Of a stretch of DNA of 64,000 nucleotides, positions 45,001 through 53,453 are shown piece by piece; position 1 is the stretch's first letter, and each line of letters opens with the position of its first letter. This stretch comes from Hydrogenophilales bacterium (GTDB taxonomy: Bacteria; Pseudomonadota; Gammaproteobacteria; Burkholderiales; Thiobacillaceae), in NCBI GenBank assembly GCA_024636675.1, contig JAGXGM010000088.1, positions 1 to 64,000 of the forward strand, written 5' to 3'. A program made the position numbers and the translations under genes. The notes beneath the pieces are model-generated. The model worked only from the letters and a program-made list of their open reading frames with translations, was not told where the DNA came from and searched no databases.

Positions 45001-45307
45001 CATCATCGTGCGCAACTCCATTCTGCTGGTCGATTTCATCAACGAGCAGGTGCGGGGCGGCATGGACTTCCAGGAAGCGGTCATCCAGGCCGGCGCCACA
45101 CGCGCCAAGCCGATCGTGCTGACCGGCGCCGCCGCCATGATGGGGGCCTTCTTCATTCTCGACGACCCGATTTTCTCCGGTCTCGCGGTATCCTTGATTT
45201 TCGGCATCTTCGTCTCCACCCTGCTCACGCTGGTGGTGATTCCGGTGCTCTATTACGCCGCCAATTTCCGCAAATTTCCTTCACCAGAACAGGAGCCTTC
45301 CCCATGA
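42086..45307 (+). CDS. RND-family efflux permease
   Basis: 1073 aa, twelve membrane segments, two large periplasmic loops; AcrB/HAE-type family. Visible are the N-terminal PREEEPQINVTMANVFIPFPGAS, the TM4 proton-relay pair in FSIGILVDDAIVVVENIHRRM, and TM10-12 with GMIALAGIIVRNSILLVDFI. A shorter TM1-2 region and the conserved AEIYGPDYDAQMQVAKQV suggest the subgroup often paired with DUF2892/rhodanese genes; its substrate is not known. The next gene overlaps its stop by 4 bases, so it belongs to the same operon. Confidence 0.9.
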   Translation: MGLSGRTARFFLTSQLTPLIALIAALLGLFAIMITPREEEPQINVTMANVFIPFPGASARDVEALVATPAEQVLSQIAGIEHIYSVSRPGMAVLTVQYLVGQDRTQALVRLYDTIQANRDWVSPELGVGEPIIKPLGIDDVPIVTVTLWTRDEKRGAYELEQVARAAEIELKRIAGTREVTTLGGPGRAVRVLMDPDRMAAFNVSAQDIRAALQVSNAARPTGTLVSDNQEILVQTGTFLTGANDVKQLVVGVTQGRPVYMTDVASVVTGPDQPTQYVWYAPGAGGPHQAEQGITYPAVTLAISKKAGENAVDVAEKVIERVNSLHGSVLPEGVEASVTRNYGATADDKAKKLIQKLIFATASVVLLVLFAIGRREALIVGAAVLLTLAATLFASWAWGFTLNRVSLFALIFSIGILVDDAIVVVENIHRRMRLDHDGLEAIIPRAVDEVGGPTILATFTVIAALLPMAFVSGLMGPYMSPIPINASIGMLISLAIAFIITPWLALKLIKQDAHGGTHEAGDNKLTALFRTRLAPFLRGIEGRGARRMLWLGIGLAILISVALPMVQLVILKMLPFDNKSEFQIIVDLPVGTPLEKTAQVLSEMGTAVAAVSEVTDYQAYAGTAAPINFNGLVRQYYLRAGPEVGDLQVNLVDKHERERKSHDIAQAIRPLVEKIAKKHGADVKVVEVPPGPPVMSPIVAEIYGPDYDAQMQVAKQVRAVFEKTDGIVSIDDTVEDDAQRFVLRVLQNKAALAGVAQKDVVAAMKMGLAGENVTPIHGSGAKYEIPVRITLPPEHQSAIGELLKLTVRGSGGTLVPLSELVEVMPSAREKTIYHKNLLPVVFVLGDTGGALDSPLYGLFGMRGELKDMPLERGGTLSETFIRQPADPYAGFSLKWDGEWQVTYETFRDMGLAYAFGLLLIYILVVAQFKSYLTPLIIMAPIPLTVIGVMPGHALLGVQFTATSMIGMIALAGIIVRNSILLVDFINEQVRGGMDFQEAVIQAGATRAKPIVLTGAAAMMGAFFILDDPIFSGLAVSLIFGIFVSTLLTLVVIPVLYYAANFRKFPSPEQEPSP

Positions 45308-45522
45308 CCGTTGAACGCATGGTCCGCATCATTGTCGGTTTTTTCATCCTGCTGTCGCTGGCGCTGGCGCATTTTTCCGGCAGCGTCGACATGACCCAGC
45401 TGTCGTGGCTGTGGTTCACTGCCTTCGTCGGCTTCAACCTTTTCCAATCCGGCATCACGCGCTTTTGCCCGATGGACATCATGCTGAAAAAAGCCGGTGT
45501 CAAGCCGGGCTGCGGCCTGTAA
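45304..45522 (+). CDS. DUF2892 (YgaP-like) membrane protein
   Basis: 72 aa, two helices (residues about 8-26 and 34-52) and the conserved tail ITRFCPMDIMLKKAGVKPGCGL. This domain is the membrane part of YgaP-type rhodaneses, and DUF2892 genes are common partners of BigR/SqrR-type regulators. Its ATG overlaps the permease stop, and a stand-alone rhodanese follows, so the pair could reconstitute a membrane sulfurtransferase. Confidence 0.85.
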   Translation: MTVERMVRIIVGFFILLSLALAHFSGSVDMTQLSWLWFTAFVGFNLFQSGITRFCPMDIMLKKAGVKPGCGL

Positions 45523-45534
45523 GCGAGCACATTC

Positions 45535-45951
45535 ATGGACATGCAATTTCTGCAGGACAACTGGATGCTGCTGGCGCTGGCACTGGTTTCGGGCGCCATG
45601 CTGACCTGGTCTTTTATCGGCAGCAAACTTTCCGGGGTAGAGCAGGCCGACACGTTGAAAGCCACCCGGCTGTACAACGATGACGCCCTGGTGCTCGACG
45701 TGCGCGAGGACAAGGAATACGCGGCCGGCCACATCCCCAAGGCGAAGCACATTCCGCTCGGCCAGCTGACCGGCCGCCTCAAGGAACTCGAAAAATTCAA
45801 GACCAAGCCGATCCTGGTCACCTGCCGCAGCGGCCAGCGCTCGGCCCGCGCCTGCGGCATACTGAAAAAAGCCGGCTTCGAAACCGTGTACAACCAGGCA
45901 GGCGGCATCATCGCGTGGGAACGCGCCAATCTGCCTGTTACCCAGAAATAA
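45535..45951 (+). CDS. Membrane-anchored rhodanese-like sulfurtransferase
   Basis: 138 aa: N-terminal membrane helix (residues about 9-28), then a rhodanese domain with LDVREDKEYAAGHIPKAKHIPL and active-site Cys97 in VTCRSGQRSARAC, followed by GFETVYNQAGGIIAWERANLP. The catalytic loop CRSGQRS is intact, so it can carry a persulfide. It stands between DUF2892 and grxC in the ArsR-RND group, which fits transfer or disposal of sulfane sulfur. Confidence 0.9.
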   Translation: MDMQFLQDNWMLLALALVSGAMLTWSFIGSKLSGVEQADTLKATRLYNDDALVLDVREDKEYAAGHIPKAKHIPLGQLTGRLKELEKFKTKPILVTCRSGQRSARACGILKKAGFETVYNQAGGIIAWERANLPVTQK

Positions 45952-45961
45952 GGAGCCTTTC

Positions 45962-46225
45962 ATGGCCAAAGTCGTAATGTACTGCACTGCCGTCTGCCCC
46001 TACTGCGTTGCTGCCGAGCGCCTGCTCAAAAGCCGCGGCGTGACTGACATCGAAAAGATCCGAATCGATCTCGATCCGGCGAAGCAGGAAGAAATGATTG
46101 CGCGTTCCGGTGGCCGCCGCAGCGTGCCGCAGGTTTTCATCGGAGACACCCATGTCGGCGGTTTCGACGACACCTCGGCGCTCGACGCAGCGGGCGAACT
46201 GGTGCCGTTGCTCGCTCGCGCCTGA
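45962..46225 (+). CDS. grxC: Glutaredoxin 3
   Basis: 87 aa with active site CPYC (C12-C15), the conserved SVPQVFIG (cis-Pro) and HVGGFDD glutathione-binding loop. It reduces disulfides and glutathionylated proteins using glutathione. grxC followed by secB is a conserved order in proteobacteria; here trxC is inserted between them. Ten bases after the rhodanese, possibly in the same transcript. Confidence 0.94.
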   Translation: MAKVVMYCTAVCPYCVAAERLLKSRGVTDIEKIRIDLDPAKQEEMIARSGGRRSVPQVFIGDTHVGGFDDTSALDAAGELVPLLARA

Positions 46226-46309
46226 TTCCTGCGTCCAACCGGTGCGCGCTTGAATTTTTGGCGCGTGCCGCCATCCTGAAGGACAGATTGTTCACTTCAA
46301 GGAACCCTA

Positions 46310-46738
46310 ATGGAACTCGCCTGCCCCCATTGCCTCGCCGTCAACCGCGTACCGGACGACCGCCTGGCCGATGCGCCCAAATGCGGCCAATGCGGCTCAC
46401 CGCTGCTGCCCGGCAAGCCTGTTGATCTCACCGCAGACAGCTTCGACCGCTTCATCGCGAAGGCCGGCCTGCCGGTGCTGGTCGATTTCTGGGCCGACTG
46501 GTGCGGCCCCTGCAAGATGATGGCGCCGATCTTCCAGCAGGTGGCGGCCGAGATGGACACCCGCGTGCGTTTTGCCAAGGTCGACACCGAGGCACATCCG
46601 CAGGTATCGATGCGCCACCACATCAAAGGCATTCCCAGCCTGATCCTGTTCAAAAACGGCGCTGAAGCGGCGCGCACCTCGGGCGCGATGGAAGCGTTCG
46701 CCCTGAAACGCTGGCTGACGTCACAGGGCATTCAATAA
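46310..46738 (+). CDS. trxC: Thioredoxin 2 (zinc-ribbon thioredoxin)
   Basis: 142 aa: N-terminal zinc ribbon with CPHC (C5, C8) and CGQC (C25, C28), then a thioredoxin fold with WCGPC (C65-C68) and GIPSLILF. The zinc motif separates TrxC from TrxA and is associated with oxidative stress roles. It lies 84 bases downstream of grxC, so it may have its own promoter. Confidence 0.95.
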   Translation: MELACPHCLAVNRVPDDRLADAPKCGQCGSPLLPGKPVDLTADSFDRFIAKAGLPVLVDFWADWCGPCKMMAPIFQQVAAEMDTRVRFAKVDTEAHPQVSMRHHIKGIPSLILFKNGAEAARTSGAMEAFALKRWLTSQGIQ

Positions 46739-46802
46739 GCGCGTGTAAAATGCACATCAACCCCGGAGCTCAGGCTCCGGTTTTCTTATTCAGGGAGACA
46801 TC

Positions 46803-47261
46803 ATGGCCGACGCGCAACAACCCGTATTCAACATCGAAAAACTCTTCGTCAAGGACCTGTCGCTGGAAGTGCCCAACGCCCCCTCCATTTACCTGGAGCG
46901 CGAGGCGCCGCAGATCGATGTCAACATGTCGACCGAAAGCCGCGCGCTGGGCGAAGACCTGTACCACACCAGCATCACCGTCACCGTCACCGCCAAAATC
47001 GGCGACAAGACCATGTTCCTGGTCGAATGCACCCAGGGCGGTGTCTTCCGCATCCAGAACGTGCCGCAGGACCAGATTCCGATGGTGCTTGGCATCGGCT
47101 GCCCCAACATCGTCTTCCCGTATCTGCGCGAGGCGGTGTCCGACGTGGTGATCCGTGCCGGCTTCCCGCCGCTGCTGCTGAACCCGGTCAACTTCGAGGC
47201 ACTGTTCCTGCAGCAACAACAGGCGCAGCAGGAACAGGCCGCACCCGAGCAAACGCATTGA
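46803..47261 (+). CDS. secB: Protein-export chaperone SecB
   Basis: 152 aa, acidic, with the SecB core: FNIEKLFVKDLSLEVPNAP, EARALGEDLY-like stretch, CTQGGVFRIQNVPQDQIPMVLGIGCPNIVFPYLREAVSDVVIRAGFPPLLLNPVNFEALF. It keeps precursor proteins unfolded for SecA. A Gln-rich C-terminal tail follows. Next to gpsA as in most proteobacteria, with one small gene inserted. Confidence 0.95.
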   Translation: MADAQQPVFNIEKLFVKDLSLEVPNAPSIYLEREAPQIDVNMSTESRALGEDLYHTSITVTVTAKIGDKTMFLVECTQGGVFRIQNVPQDQIPMVLGIGCPNIVFPYLREAVSDVVIRAGFPPLLLNPVNFEALFLQQQQAQQEQAAPEQTH

Positions 47262-47749
47262 TAGCGGATTCATTGCGCTTGCGGCAGCGTCAAGCCAGCC
47301 TGCCCGCCATGGCCGGCTTCTGCCTTGCGGTCGGCCTGCTGCTCACGCTGGCCGATCCTGCTGCTGCGCTGGAGTACCGCAGCACCGCGCGCGTCGCCCT
47401 GCTGTACGACGCCCCTTCGACTGCGGCCGGCAAGGTCGCCATCGCAGGTAGCGGCCTGCCGCTCGAAGTCGTCGTCGACACCGACGCCTGGGTCAAGGTG
47501 CGCGACCACAGTGGCCGTCTGGCCTGGGTCGAGGAATCCGCCCTCGGCGGCGCCAAGACCGTCATGGTCAAGGCCGATGCCAGCGTCATCCGGCAACAGC
47601 CGCGTGCCGACGCGGCGGTCGTGTTCCATGCAGAACGCGGCCTCCTGCTCGAGGTTGCCGGCGCAGCCGATCCCTATGGCTGGCTGCCGGTGAGGCATGC
47701 CGACGGCCCGGCCGGCTGGCTCCCGATGCACGAGGTATGGGGACGATGA
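47258..47749 (+). CDS. Secreted bacterial SH3-domain protein
   Basis: 163 aa from TTG 47258, overlapping the secB stop as TTGA (ATG 47309 is an alternative giving a signal peptide with no basic N region; the longer form includes RLRQRQ before the hydrophobic stretch). Signal peptide ends at AAALEY. Two SH3-like repeats: EYRSTARVALLYDAPS...WVKVRDHSGRLAWVEE and KADASVIRQQPRADAA...GWLPVRHADGPAGWLPM. Probably a periplasmic protein that binds cell-wall peptides. The gpsA start overlaps its stop as ATGA. Confidence 0.78.
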   Translation: MIADSLRLRQRQASLPAMAGFCLAVGLLLTLADPAAALEYRSTARVALLYDAPSTAAGKVAIAGSGLPLEVVVDTDAWVKVRDHSGRLAWVEESALGGAKTVMVKADASVIRQQPRADAAVVFHAERGLLLEVAGAADPYGWLPVRHADGPAGWLPMHEVWGR

Positions 47750-48732
47750 AACTGGCTGTACTCGGTGCCGGCGCCTGGGGCACCGCTCTCGCCGCCAGTT
47801 GGGCGCCGCACCATGAGGTCAGCCTGTGGGGGCGCAATGCAGCCGAGCTCGACGCCATGCGCGCGAACCGCGTCAACACCTGCTACCTGCCCGGCTGCCC
47901 GCTGCCGGACACCCTGCAGCTCAATCCGGATTTCAATGCCGTCGTTGAGGCGGCCGACCTCATCGTCATCGCCGTACCCAGCAGCGGTCTGCGCCCCACC
48001 CTGAGTGCGCTGGCCAGCCACCCTCGCCTGCCGCCGCTGGTCTGGGTGAGCAAAGGCTTCGAGCATGGCAGCCGCAAACTGCCGCATCAGATCATCGCCG
48101 AGCTGCTGCCCACGCACACCCAAACGGGCGTGCTGTCCGGCCCCAGCTTTGCCCAGGAAGTGGCACAGGGCTATCCCACCGCGCTTACCCTCGCCTCGCA
48201 CGACAGCGAACTGGCGCAGCACCTCGCCGAAGTACTGTCCGCCCAGCGGCTGCGCATTTACGCGCACGATGACGTGATCGGGGTCGAGCTCGGCGGCGCG
48301 CTGAAGAACGTCATGGCCATTGCCGCCGGCATCTGCGACGGCCTCGAGCTCGGCCACAACGCCCGCGCCGCGCTCATCACAAGAGGGCTGGCCGAAATGA
48401 CCCGCCTCGGCATCGAACTCGGCGGCCACTTCGAAACTTTCATGGGACTGTCCGGCCTCGGCGACCTCATCCTCACCACCACCGGCGATCTCTCGCGTAA
48501 CCGCCAGGTCGGCCTGCGGCTGGCGCGCGGCCAGACGCTCGACACCATCCTTGCCGAACTCGGCCACGTCGCCGAAGGCGTTTCCACCGCGCCCGAAGTC
48601 GCGGGGCTCGCCACCGAGCTGGGGGTCGACATGCCGATCACCCGCAAAGTCTGCCAGATGCTGTTTGAAGGTCTGCCCGCCACCGAGGCAGTCGATGCCC
48701 TGCTAAACCGCGACATCAAAGCCGAATTCTAA
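47746..48732 (+). CDS. gpsA: Glycerol-3-phosphate dehydrogenase (NAD(P)+)
   Basis: 328 aa from ATG 47746. NAD(P)-binding LAVLGAGAWGTALAASWA, the conserved SKGFE, GPSFAQEVA, ELGGALKNVMAIAAGICDGLELGHNARAALITRGLAEMTRLG (catalytic Lys) and the C-terminal MPITRKVCQMLFEG. It makes sn-glycerol-3-phosphate for phospholipids, the acceptor for PlsY. Its 3' end is duplicated as a degenerate fragment at 53199-53331. Confidence 0.95.
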   Translation: MKLAVLGAGAWGTALAASWAPHHEVSLWGRNAAELDAMRANRVNTCYLPGCPLPDTLQLNPDFNAVVEAADLIVIAVPSSGLRPTLSALASHPRLPPLVWVSKGFEHGSRKLPHQIIAELLPTHTQTGVLSGPSFAQEVAQGYPTALTLASHDSELAQHLAEVLSAQRLRIYAHDDVIGVELGGALKNVMAIAAGICDGLELGHNARAALITRGLAEMTRLGIELGGHFETFMGLSGLGDLILTTTGDLSRNRQVGLRLARGQTLDTILAELGHVAEGVSTAPEVAGLATELGVDMPITRKVCQMLFEGLPATEAVDALLNRDIKAEF

Positions 48733-48797
48733 AGCGCCAGCGCGAACGCACGGAAAGCCATCGGTCGGATGTCCCGCCAGGAAATTGTCCGCATGCC

Positions 48798-51176
48798 TCA
48801 AGCGCTTAACAGCATCCGAGCGTCGTCACAGGCCCGGAACGAAAAATCCCATTCCCTCAGCAACGGCTCCAGCTCCGCCGCCGGGAGCGCCCGGCTGAAC
48901 AGGAAACCCTGCGCGGTATCGCACTGCTGCTCCCGAAGATGGGCAAGCTGGGCCTGGCTTTCAACCCCTTCCGCAATGACCTTCAAGCCAAGGCGGTGCG
49001 CCATGGTGATGATGGCATTCACAATTGCGGCGGCGTCCGGGCTGGTGGCGATGTCATGGACGAAGGAGCGATCGATCTTCAATATCCCCACCGGCATCTT
49101 TCTCAGCTGGCTGAGCGAGGAATAGCCCGTGCCAAAATCGTCGATCGCCAGGCGCAAGCCTTTTACCGCCAGCGATTCAAGCGTCTTGATCGTGTAGGCC
49201 ACGTCTTCCATCGCCACACTTTCGGTAATTTCGAGTTCCAGTACAGACGCCGGCAATGTGGAATCCTGGATGGCCCGTGCAACCAGGCTGACTATATCCT
49301 CCCGGAAAAATTGCCGAACCGACAGATTGACTGACATGACAAGATCGGGAAAACCCGCTTCTCTCCATGCGTGCGCCTGTTTGCACGCGGTTTCAAGCAC
49401 CCAGGCTCCGATCGGGACGATCAGGCCGCTTTCCTCGGCGAGCGGAATGAATTCGGCGGGCGAAATCATGCCCAGTTCCGGATGCTGCCAACGGATCAGC
49501 GCTTCGACGCCACGGATGCGCCCCTCCGCCAGATCGAACTGGGGCTGGTAATGGAGCACCAGTTGCTGCCTTGCCAGGGCTGTGTGCAACTGGTTTTCCA
49601 GCTCCAGCCGGCGCAAGCTGTGCTGATCGAGCGCCTGGTTGTAGAGGAAGAACCCGTTACGCCCTTGTTTCTTGACACGATACATTGCCGTATCGGCGTG
49701 TTTCATCAGGCTCTCGACATCGGGCCCATCATCCGGGTACATGCTGATGCCGATGCTCACGGTCATGAAAATGTCGCGGCCGTCAATCACGAAAGGTTGC
49801 TTCAAGGCGGCCAGTACCTTATCCGCCACCATCATGGCCTCTTCCACATGATCGACGTCCGGCAGCAGGAGGGTGAATTCGTCCCCCCCCAGCCGGGCCA
49901 GAGTATCTGACTGGCGCCGGACGCCACTCAGGCGCTGCGCGACCCGTTGCAGCAACAGGTCACCGACGGCATGGCCGAGGGAATCATTGACCAGCTTGAA
50001 GCGGTCCAGATCGACGAACAGCACAGCTACCTTCCCGTGCTTGAGCCGACGCGCAAATGCAAGCGACTGTTCCAGTCTGTCCGTGAACAGCACCCGGTTC
50101 GGCAGATTGGTAAGCGCGTCGTGGTAGGCCTGATAGGTGATCTTGTCCTGGACCCGCTTGTGTTCGGTGATGTCGGAGAAGGTGGCTACGAAATAATCAG
50201 CCTCACCCGAAGGGGTCCGGATACTGCAGATGGAAAGCCTCTCCGGATATATCTCGCCGTTCTTGCGCCGGTTCCATACCTCCCCCTGCCACTGGCCGTT
50301 AGTCAACAGCGTCTGCCACAAGGTCCGATAAAAACCTGCGCCCTGGCGACGCGACGAGAGCAGCTTCGGGTTACGGCCGATCACTTCCTCGGGGCAGTAT
50401 CCGGTGATGGTGGAAAATGCCGGATTGACCTGCAGGATAAGACCATCACGGGCAGTGATGATGATGCCTTCGGTGGAACTGTCGAATACCGCTGCTGCAA
50501 GGCGCAGGGACTCTTTATCCTGCTCGTGGGCAGAGACAAAGCGGCGACCCAGTACAGCGGCGAGAGCAAAGATGAATCCGGCAAACAACGCCGCCGTCAG
50601 GAATGCCTGCTCGCTTTGTCTGCTGATCCGGCCAGCCTCCTGGTACACCTGGCTTGCGGATTGCTTGATGCCTGGGGTGAAGTCCATTTCCGCACCGAGG
50701 GACTGCTCGTAAAGCGCATGGGTGTGCTCCCTGAACAAGCGTTTCGCCTTGCCGGGGTCCGTCTCCATCCAGGCGATCGCCTCTTGCTGACTGGCGAACA
50801 AGCGCTCATATTGCCTGGAGAAAGCCTGAATCCGGCGCTGATTGTAGTCGCGCCTGAAGTGCGTTTTCAGATAGGCAATGTGTGTCCTGATTTCCGCATC
50901 ATCCCGCGCCAGCCTGTCTTTCCCCTCGGCAAGCGGCTGCACGCCATTCAGGATATCGCTGGCGTGCGACCGCATGTGCAACACGCGCATGGTCATATCC
51001 GAGGCATGTTCCAGATTGCTTATATTGGTGTTGCGCAACCAGTCGACCTGACGCGCCGACTCCTTGATAGCCCACCAGCCGATGGCGCTGACAATGAATG
51101 CGGAGCTGCTGCCCAGAATGAACAGGATTAGCAGGATTTTGGAAAGCGAAAGACCGGGAAGTGCGCGCGTGCTCAC
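48798..51176 (-). CDS. PAS-GGDEF-EAL cyclic-di-GMP signalling protein
   Basis: 792 aa from GTG 51176. Two membrane helices (residues about 12-38 and 195-213) enclose a periplasmic region of about 155 residues; then a PAS domain (about 230-345), a GGDEF domain with RLGGDEF and an intact RxxD inhibitory site (RQSD, five residues upstream), and an EAL domain (EALIRW, DDFGTGYSSL, EGVESQ). Both active sites look intact, so it can make and degrade c-di-GMP in principle. Eight bases after the PAS chemoreceptor stop, on the same strand. Confidence 0.9.
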   Translation of the reverse strand: MSTRALPGLSLSKILLILFILGSSSAFIVSAIGWWAIKESARQVDWLRNTNISNLEHASDMTMRVLHMRSHASDILNGVQPLAEGKDRLARDDAEIRTHIAYLKTHFRRDYNQRRIQAFSRQYERLFASQQEAIAWMETDPGKAKRLFREHTHALYEQSLGAEMDFTPGIKQSASQVYQEAGRISRQSEQAFLTAALFAGFIFALAAVLGRRFVSAHEQDKESLRLAAAVFDSSTEGIIITARDGLILQVNPAFSTITGYCPEEVIGRNPKLLSSRRQGAGFYRTLWQTLLTNGQWQGEVWNRRKNGEIYPERLSICSIRTPSGEADYFVATFSDITEHKRVQDKITYQAYHDALTNLPNRVLFTDRLEQSLAFARRLKHGKVAVLFVDLDRFKLVNDSLGHAVGDLLLQRVAQRLSGVRRQSDTLARLGGDEFTLLLPDVDHVEEAMMVADKVLAALKQPFVIDGRDIFMTVSIGISMYPDDGPDVESLMKHADTAMYRVKKQGRNGFFLYNQALDQHSLRRLELENQLHTALARQQLVLHYQPQFDLAEGRIRGVEALIRWQHPELGMISPAEFIPLAEESGLIVPIGAWVLETACKQAHAWREAGFPDLVMSVNLSVRQFFREDIVSLVARAIQDSTLPASVLELEITESVAMEDVAYTIKTLESLAVKGLRLAIDDFGTGYSSLSQLRKMPVGILKIDRSFVHDIATSPDAAAIVNAIITMAHRLGLKVIAEGVESQAQLAHLREQQCDTAQGFLFSRALPAAELEPLLREWDFSFRACDDARMLLSA

Positions 51177-51184
51177 AAGCCCCC

Positions 51185-52852
51185 CTACCCGGTTACTGTC
51201 TGGTTGAGAAAAACGGGGCGGATGCTTCGGATATGGCTTGCAACCGGCTCGCGATCGCGGTCGCGCAGACTAAACATGCTCACCGCCTGCACCAGCTTGT
51301 TCGCCTGTTGATGCAGGCTCTCCGCCGCGGCTGCGGCCTGCTCTACCAGCGCCGCATTCTGCTGCGTCATTTCATCCATCTGGCCTACCGCCTGATTGAC
51401 CTGCTCGACGCCAGCACTCTGCTGCTGACTCGCCGTGGCAATCTCGCCCATGATCCCGGCCACCAGCTCCACCGACGTGACGATGTCGTCCATGGCCACG
51501 CCGGCTTCGCCCACCAGTTTGCTGCCCAGTTCGACCCTCTCTACCGAGGCGCCGATGAGCGACTTGATTTCTTTGGCGGCAGCGGCAGAGCGCTGCGCCA
51601 GATTCCTGACTTCAGCCGCGACTACGGCGAAACCGCGTCCCTGCTCCCCCGCGCGCGCGGCCTCCACGGCTGCGTTCAGCGCCAGGATGTTGGTCTGGAA
51701 CGCGATTCCGTCGATCACGCCGATGATGTCGGCAATTTTCTTCGAACTGGCCTTGATCGAAGCCATCATGTCGACCACCTGCCCGACCACCTCTCCTCCC
51801 TTGACTGCGATCCCGTTGGTCGAGCCGACCAGCTGGTTGGCATGGCGCGCATGCTCGGCGTTCTGTTTCATTGTGCTGGTGAATTCTTCCATCGAGCTGG
51901 CAGTCTCTTCCAGACTCGCCGCCTGCGATTCAGTACGTCCTGACAGTTCGGCATTGCCGGCTGCAATCTCGCTCGCCGCTATCCTGATGCTCTCCACGTT
52001 CGAGCCGATATCGAGCAGCGCCGCCAGCATATTGGCCTTCATCTGAGTGAGCGCACCCATCAGCTGCCCGGTCTCGTCCCAGGCAGCCACCTCGAACTGA
52101 AGTGACAGGTCCCCCCCCGCGATTGCGCGTGCCACTTCGAGGGCACGGTCCAATGGCCGCAGAATCGTGCGCGAGATGAAATAGCCAAACAGCACCGTCA
52201 GGAGCGCGCCGGCACCGCACACAGCGGCGATCAGCGCCGGCAGCCAACTCAGCTCTCCGGCTGCCTTGGCCAACGCAGCAGCTTCCCACCAGCCGAATAT
52301 GCCGATGGCCAGCATCAGTGCCGCCCCGATACTCGTGCTAAACAGAATCCTGAGGTTGACCGGAATGCGCCGGAGCGATTGCAGCCTGCCGATCAGTCCG
52401 GTCCGGACCGCCTGCCCGTGCCGGATCTCCCATTGGCCATGACCACCTTCCTTGAATAGCCGGAAAGTACGGCTTGCTTCATCGATCTGCGGGCGGGATG
52501 GCTTGCTGCGCACCGACAGATAGCCGCTGGTCACGCCGTTTTTCCGTAGTGGCGTGACGTTCGCAATCACCCAGTAATGGTCCCCATTTTTGCGCCGGTT
52601 TTTAACCATTCCATTCCAGGGATGGTCTTTCTTCAGTGTTGACCACATGTCCGCATACGCCTCTGCCGGCATATCCGGATGACGCATGATGTTGTGCGGC
52701 TGGTCAAGAAGCTCTTCCTCCGTGTAACCGCTGGCTTCAATAAAGGCAGAGTTGGCATACGCAATGCGCCCCTTCTTATCGGTCATTGACACAAGTGCCG
52801 CGTCATCGCACAGCGCATATTCGTTGTTCGTAATGGGCAAATTGACACGCAT
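51185..52852 (-). CDS. PAS-containing methyl-accepting chemotaxis protein (Aer-like)
   Basis: 555 aa. N-terminal PAS domain (residues about 12-110: [48 protein letters not shown]), two membrane helices (about 170-230), HAMP region with [22 protein letters not shown], and a signalling domain with the hairpin [44 protein letters not shown]. No large periplasmic domain, so it senses energy, redox or a cytoplasmic ligand as Aer does. The cofactor (FAD or heme) cannot be decided. Upstream is a 600-base region with an AT-rich patch. Confidence 0.88.
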   Translation of the reverse strand: MRVNLPITNNEYALCDDAALVSMTDKKGRIAYANSAFIEASGYTEEELLDQPHNIMRHPDMPAEAYADMWSTLKKDHPWNGMVKNRRKNGDHYWVIANVTPLRKNGVTSGYLSVRSKPSRPQIDEASRTFRLFKEGGHGQWEIRHGQAVRTGLIGRLQSLRRIPVNLRILFSTSIGAALMLAIGIFGWWEAAALAKAAGELSWLPALIAAVCGAGALLTVLFGYFISRTILRPLDRALEVARAIAGGDLSLQFEVAAWDETGQLMGALTQMKANMLAALLDIGSNVESIRIAASEIAAGNAELSGRTESQAASLEETASSMEEFTSTMKQNAEHARHANQLVGSTNGIAVKGGEVVGQVVDMMASIKASSKKIADIIGVIDGIAFQTNILALNAAVEAARAGEQGRGFAVVAAEVRNLAQRSAAAAKEIKSLIGASVERVELGSKLVGEAGVAMDDIVTSVELVAGIMGEIATASQQQSAGVEQVNQAVGQMDEMTQQNAALVEQAAAAAESLHQQANKLVQAVSMFSLRDRDREPVASHIRSIRPVFLNQTVTG

Positions 52853-53198
52853 GGTTTTCTCTGAATTCTCGTTTTAACAATCGTTGAGTCGACCCGGTGT
52901 CTCGCATTTCGCGCGATAGAGGCGCCATACAGGCAGGGTTTTCCGGCATGATAATTTGAATTTAAATATATTAGTACTTTCTTATATTATTTTGACGCCA
53001 AAGCTCCAGGTTCAATCCGCATGGTGGGCCCAAAAAAAAGTGCGTCAAGCGCATGGGCGCGATCAGCGCTGCCCCACAGAGATCGAGAACAGTGTGCGCA
53101 AGGAATCCAAATGGGACATAGAACCGGCCTGCCCCCATCACGATGCGCAACGACATCAAGCGCCACGATATGGGGGAATTTCAGTCGCAGGAAGCTGA
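52853..53198. other. 346-base region upstream of the chemoreceptor, no gene
   Basis: Includes an AT-rich patch (about 52955-52995) likely to hold the chemoreceptor promoter. Short frames on both strands have no ribosome sites. A minus-strand stretch (about 52990-53159, reading FLAHTVLDL and APMRLTHFFLGPP) faintly resembles a DUF457-type membrane hydrolase remnant, too weak to call. Confidence 0.5.
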
Positions 53199-53331
53199 TT
53201 CGCTGGCCGGATCTACCGAGATCGACGTGCCGATCAACCGCAAACTTTTTTTGCCAGATGCTGTTTGAAGGCCTGCTGACCAGCGAGGCTGGTCGCAGCC
53301 GCGCTGACGGGATATCAAGGCGGAGTTTTGA
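53199..53331 (+). pseudogene. Degenerate duplicate of the gpsA 3' end
   Basis: Strong similarity to the last ~130 bases of gpsA (48600-48732): shared ATGCTGTTTGAAGG, CCGATCA-CCGCAAA and the final GATATCAA-GCGGA-TT, with a deletion of about 6 bases, a T-rich insertion that shifts the frame, and many substitutions. Translated in pieces it gives MLFEGLLTSEAGRSR against MLFEGLPATEAVDAL in gpsA. It is on the same strand as gpsA, about 4.6 kb away, so the GGDEF-EAL and chemoreceptor genes lie between the two copies. Confidence 0.8.
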
Positions 53332-53453
53332 AATCAACCCGGCTCAGACAGGAAGTCAGTTCGATCCGCGACACCTCTGTATCAATCCGGCAAACGCGGT
53401 CGACCGGGCGAATGCCCCCCGTCGCTTTCTTGCCAGATCCGGGATTTCAATGC

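Noticed and set aside
52971-53159. Possible DUF457-like membrane hydrolase remnant on the minus strand
   Set aside because: Only a faint resemblance (LAHTVLDL...PMRLTHFF) in a short frame without a start signal; kept as part of the gap description.
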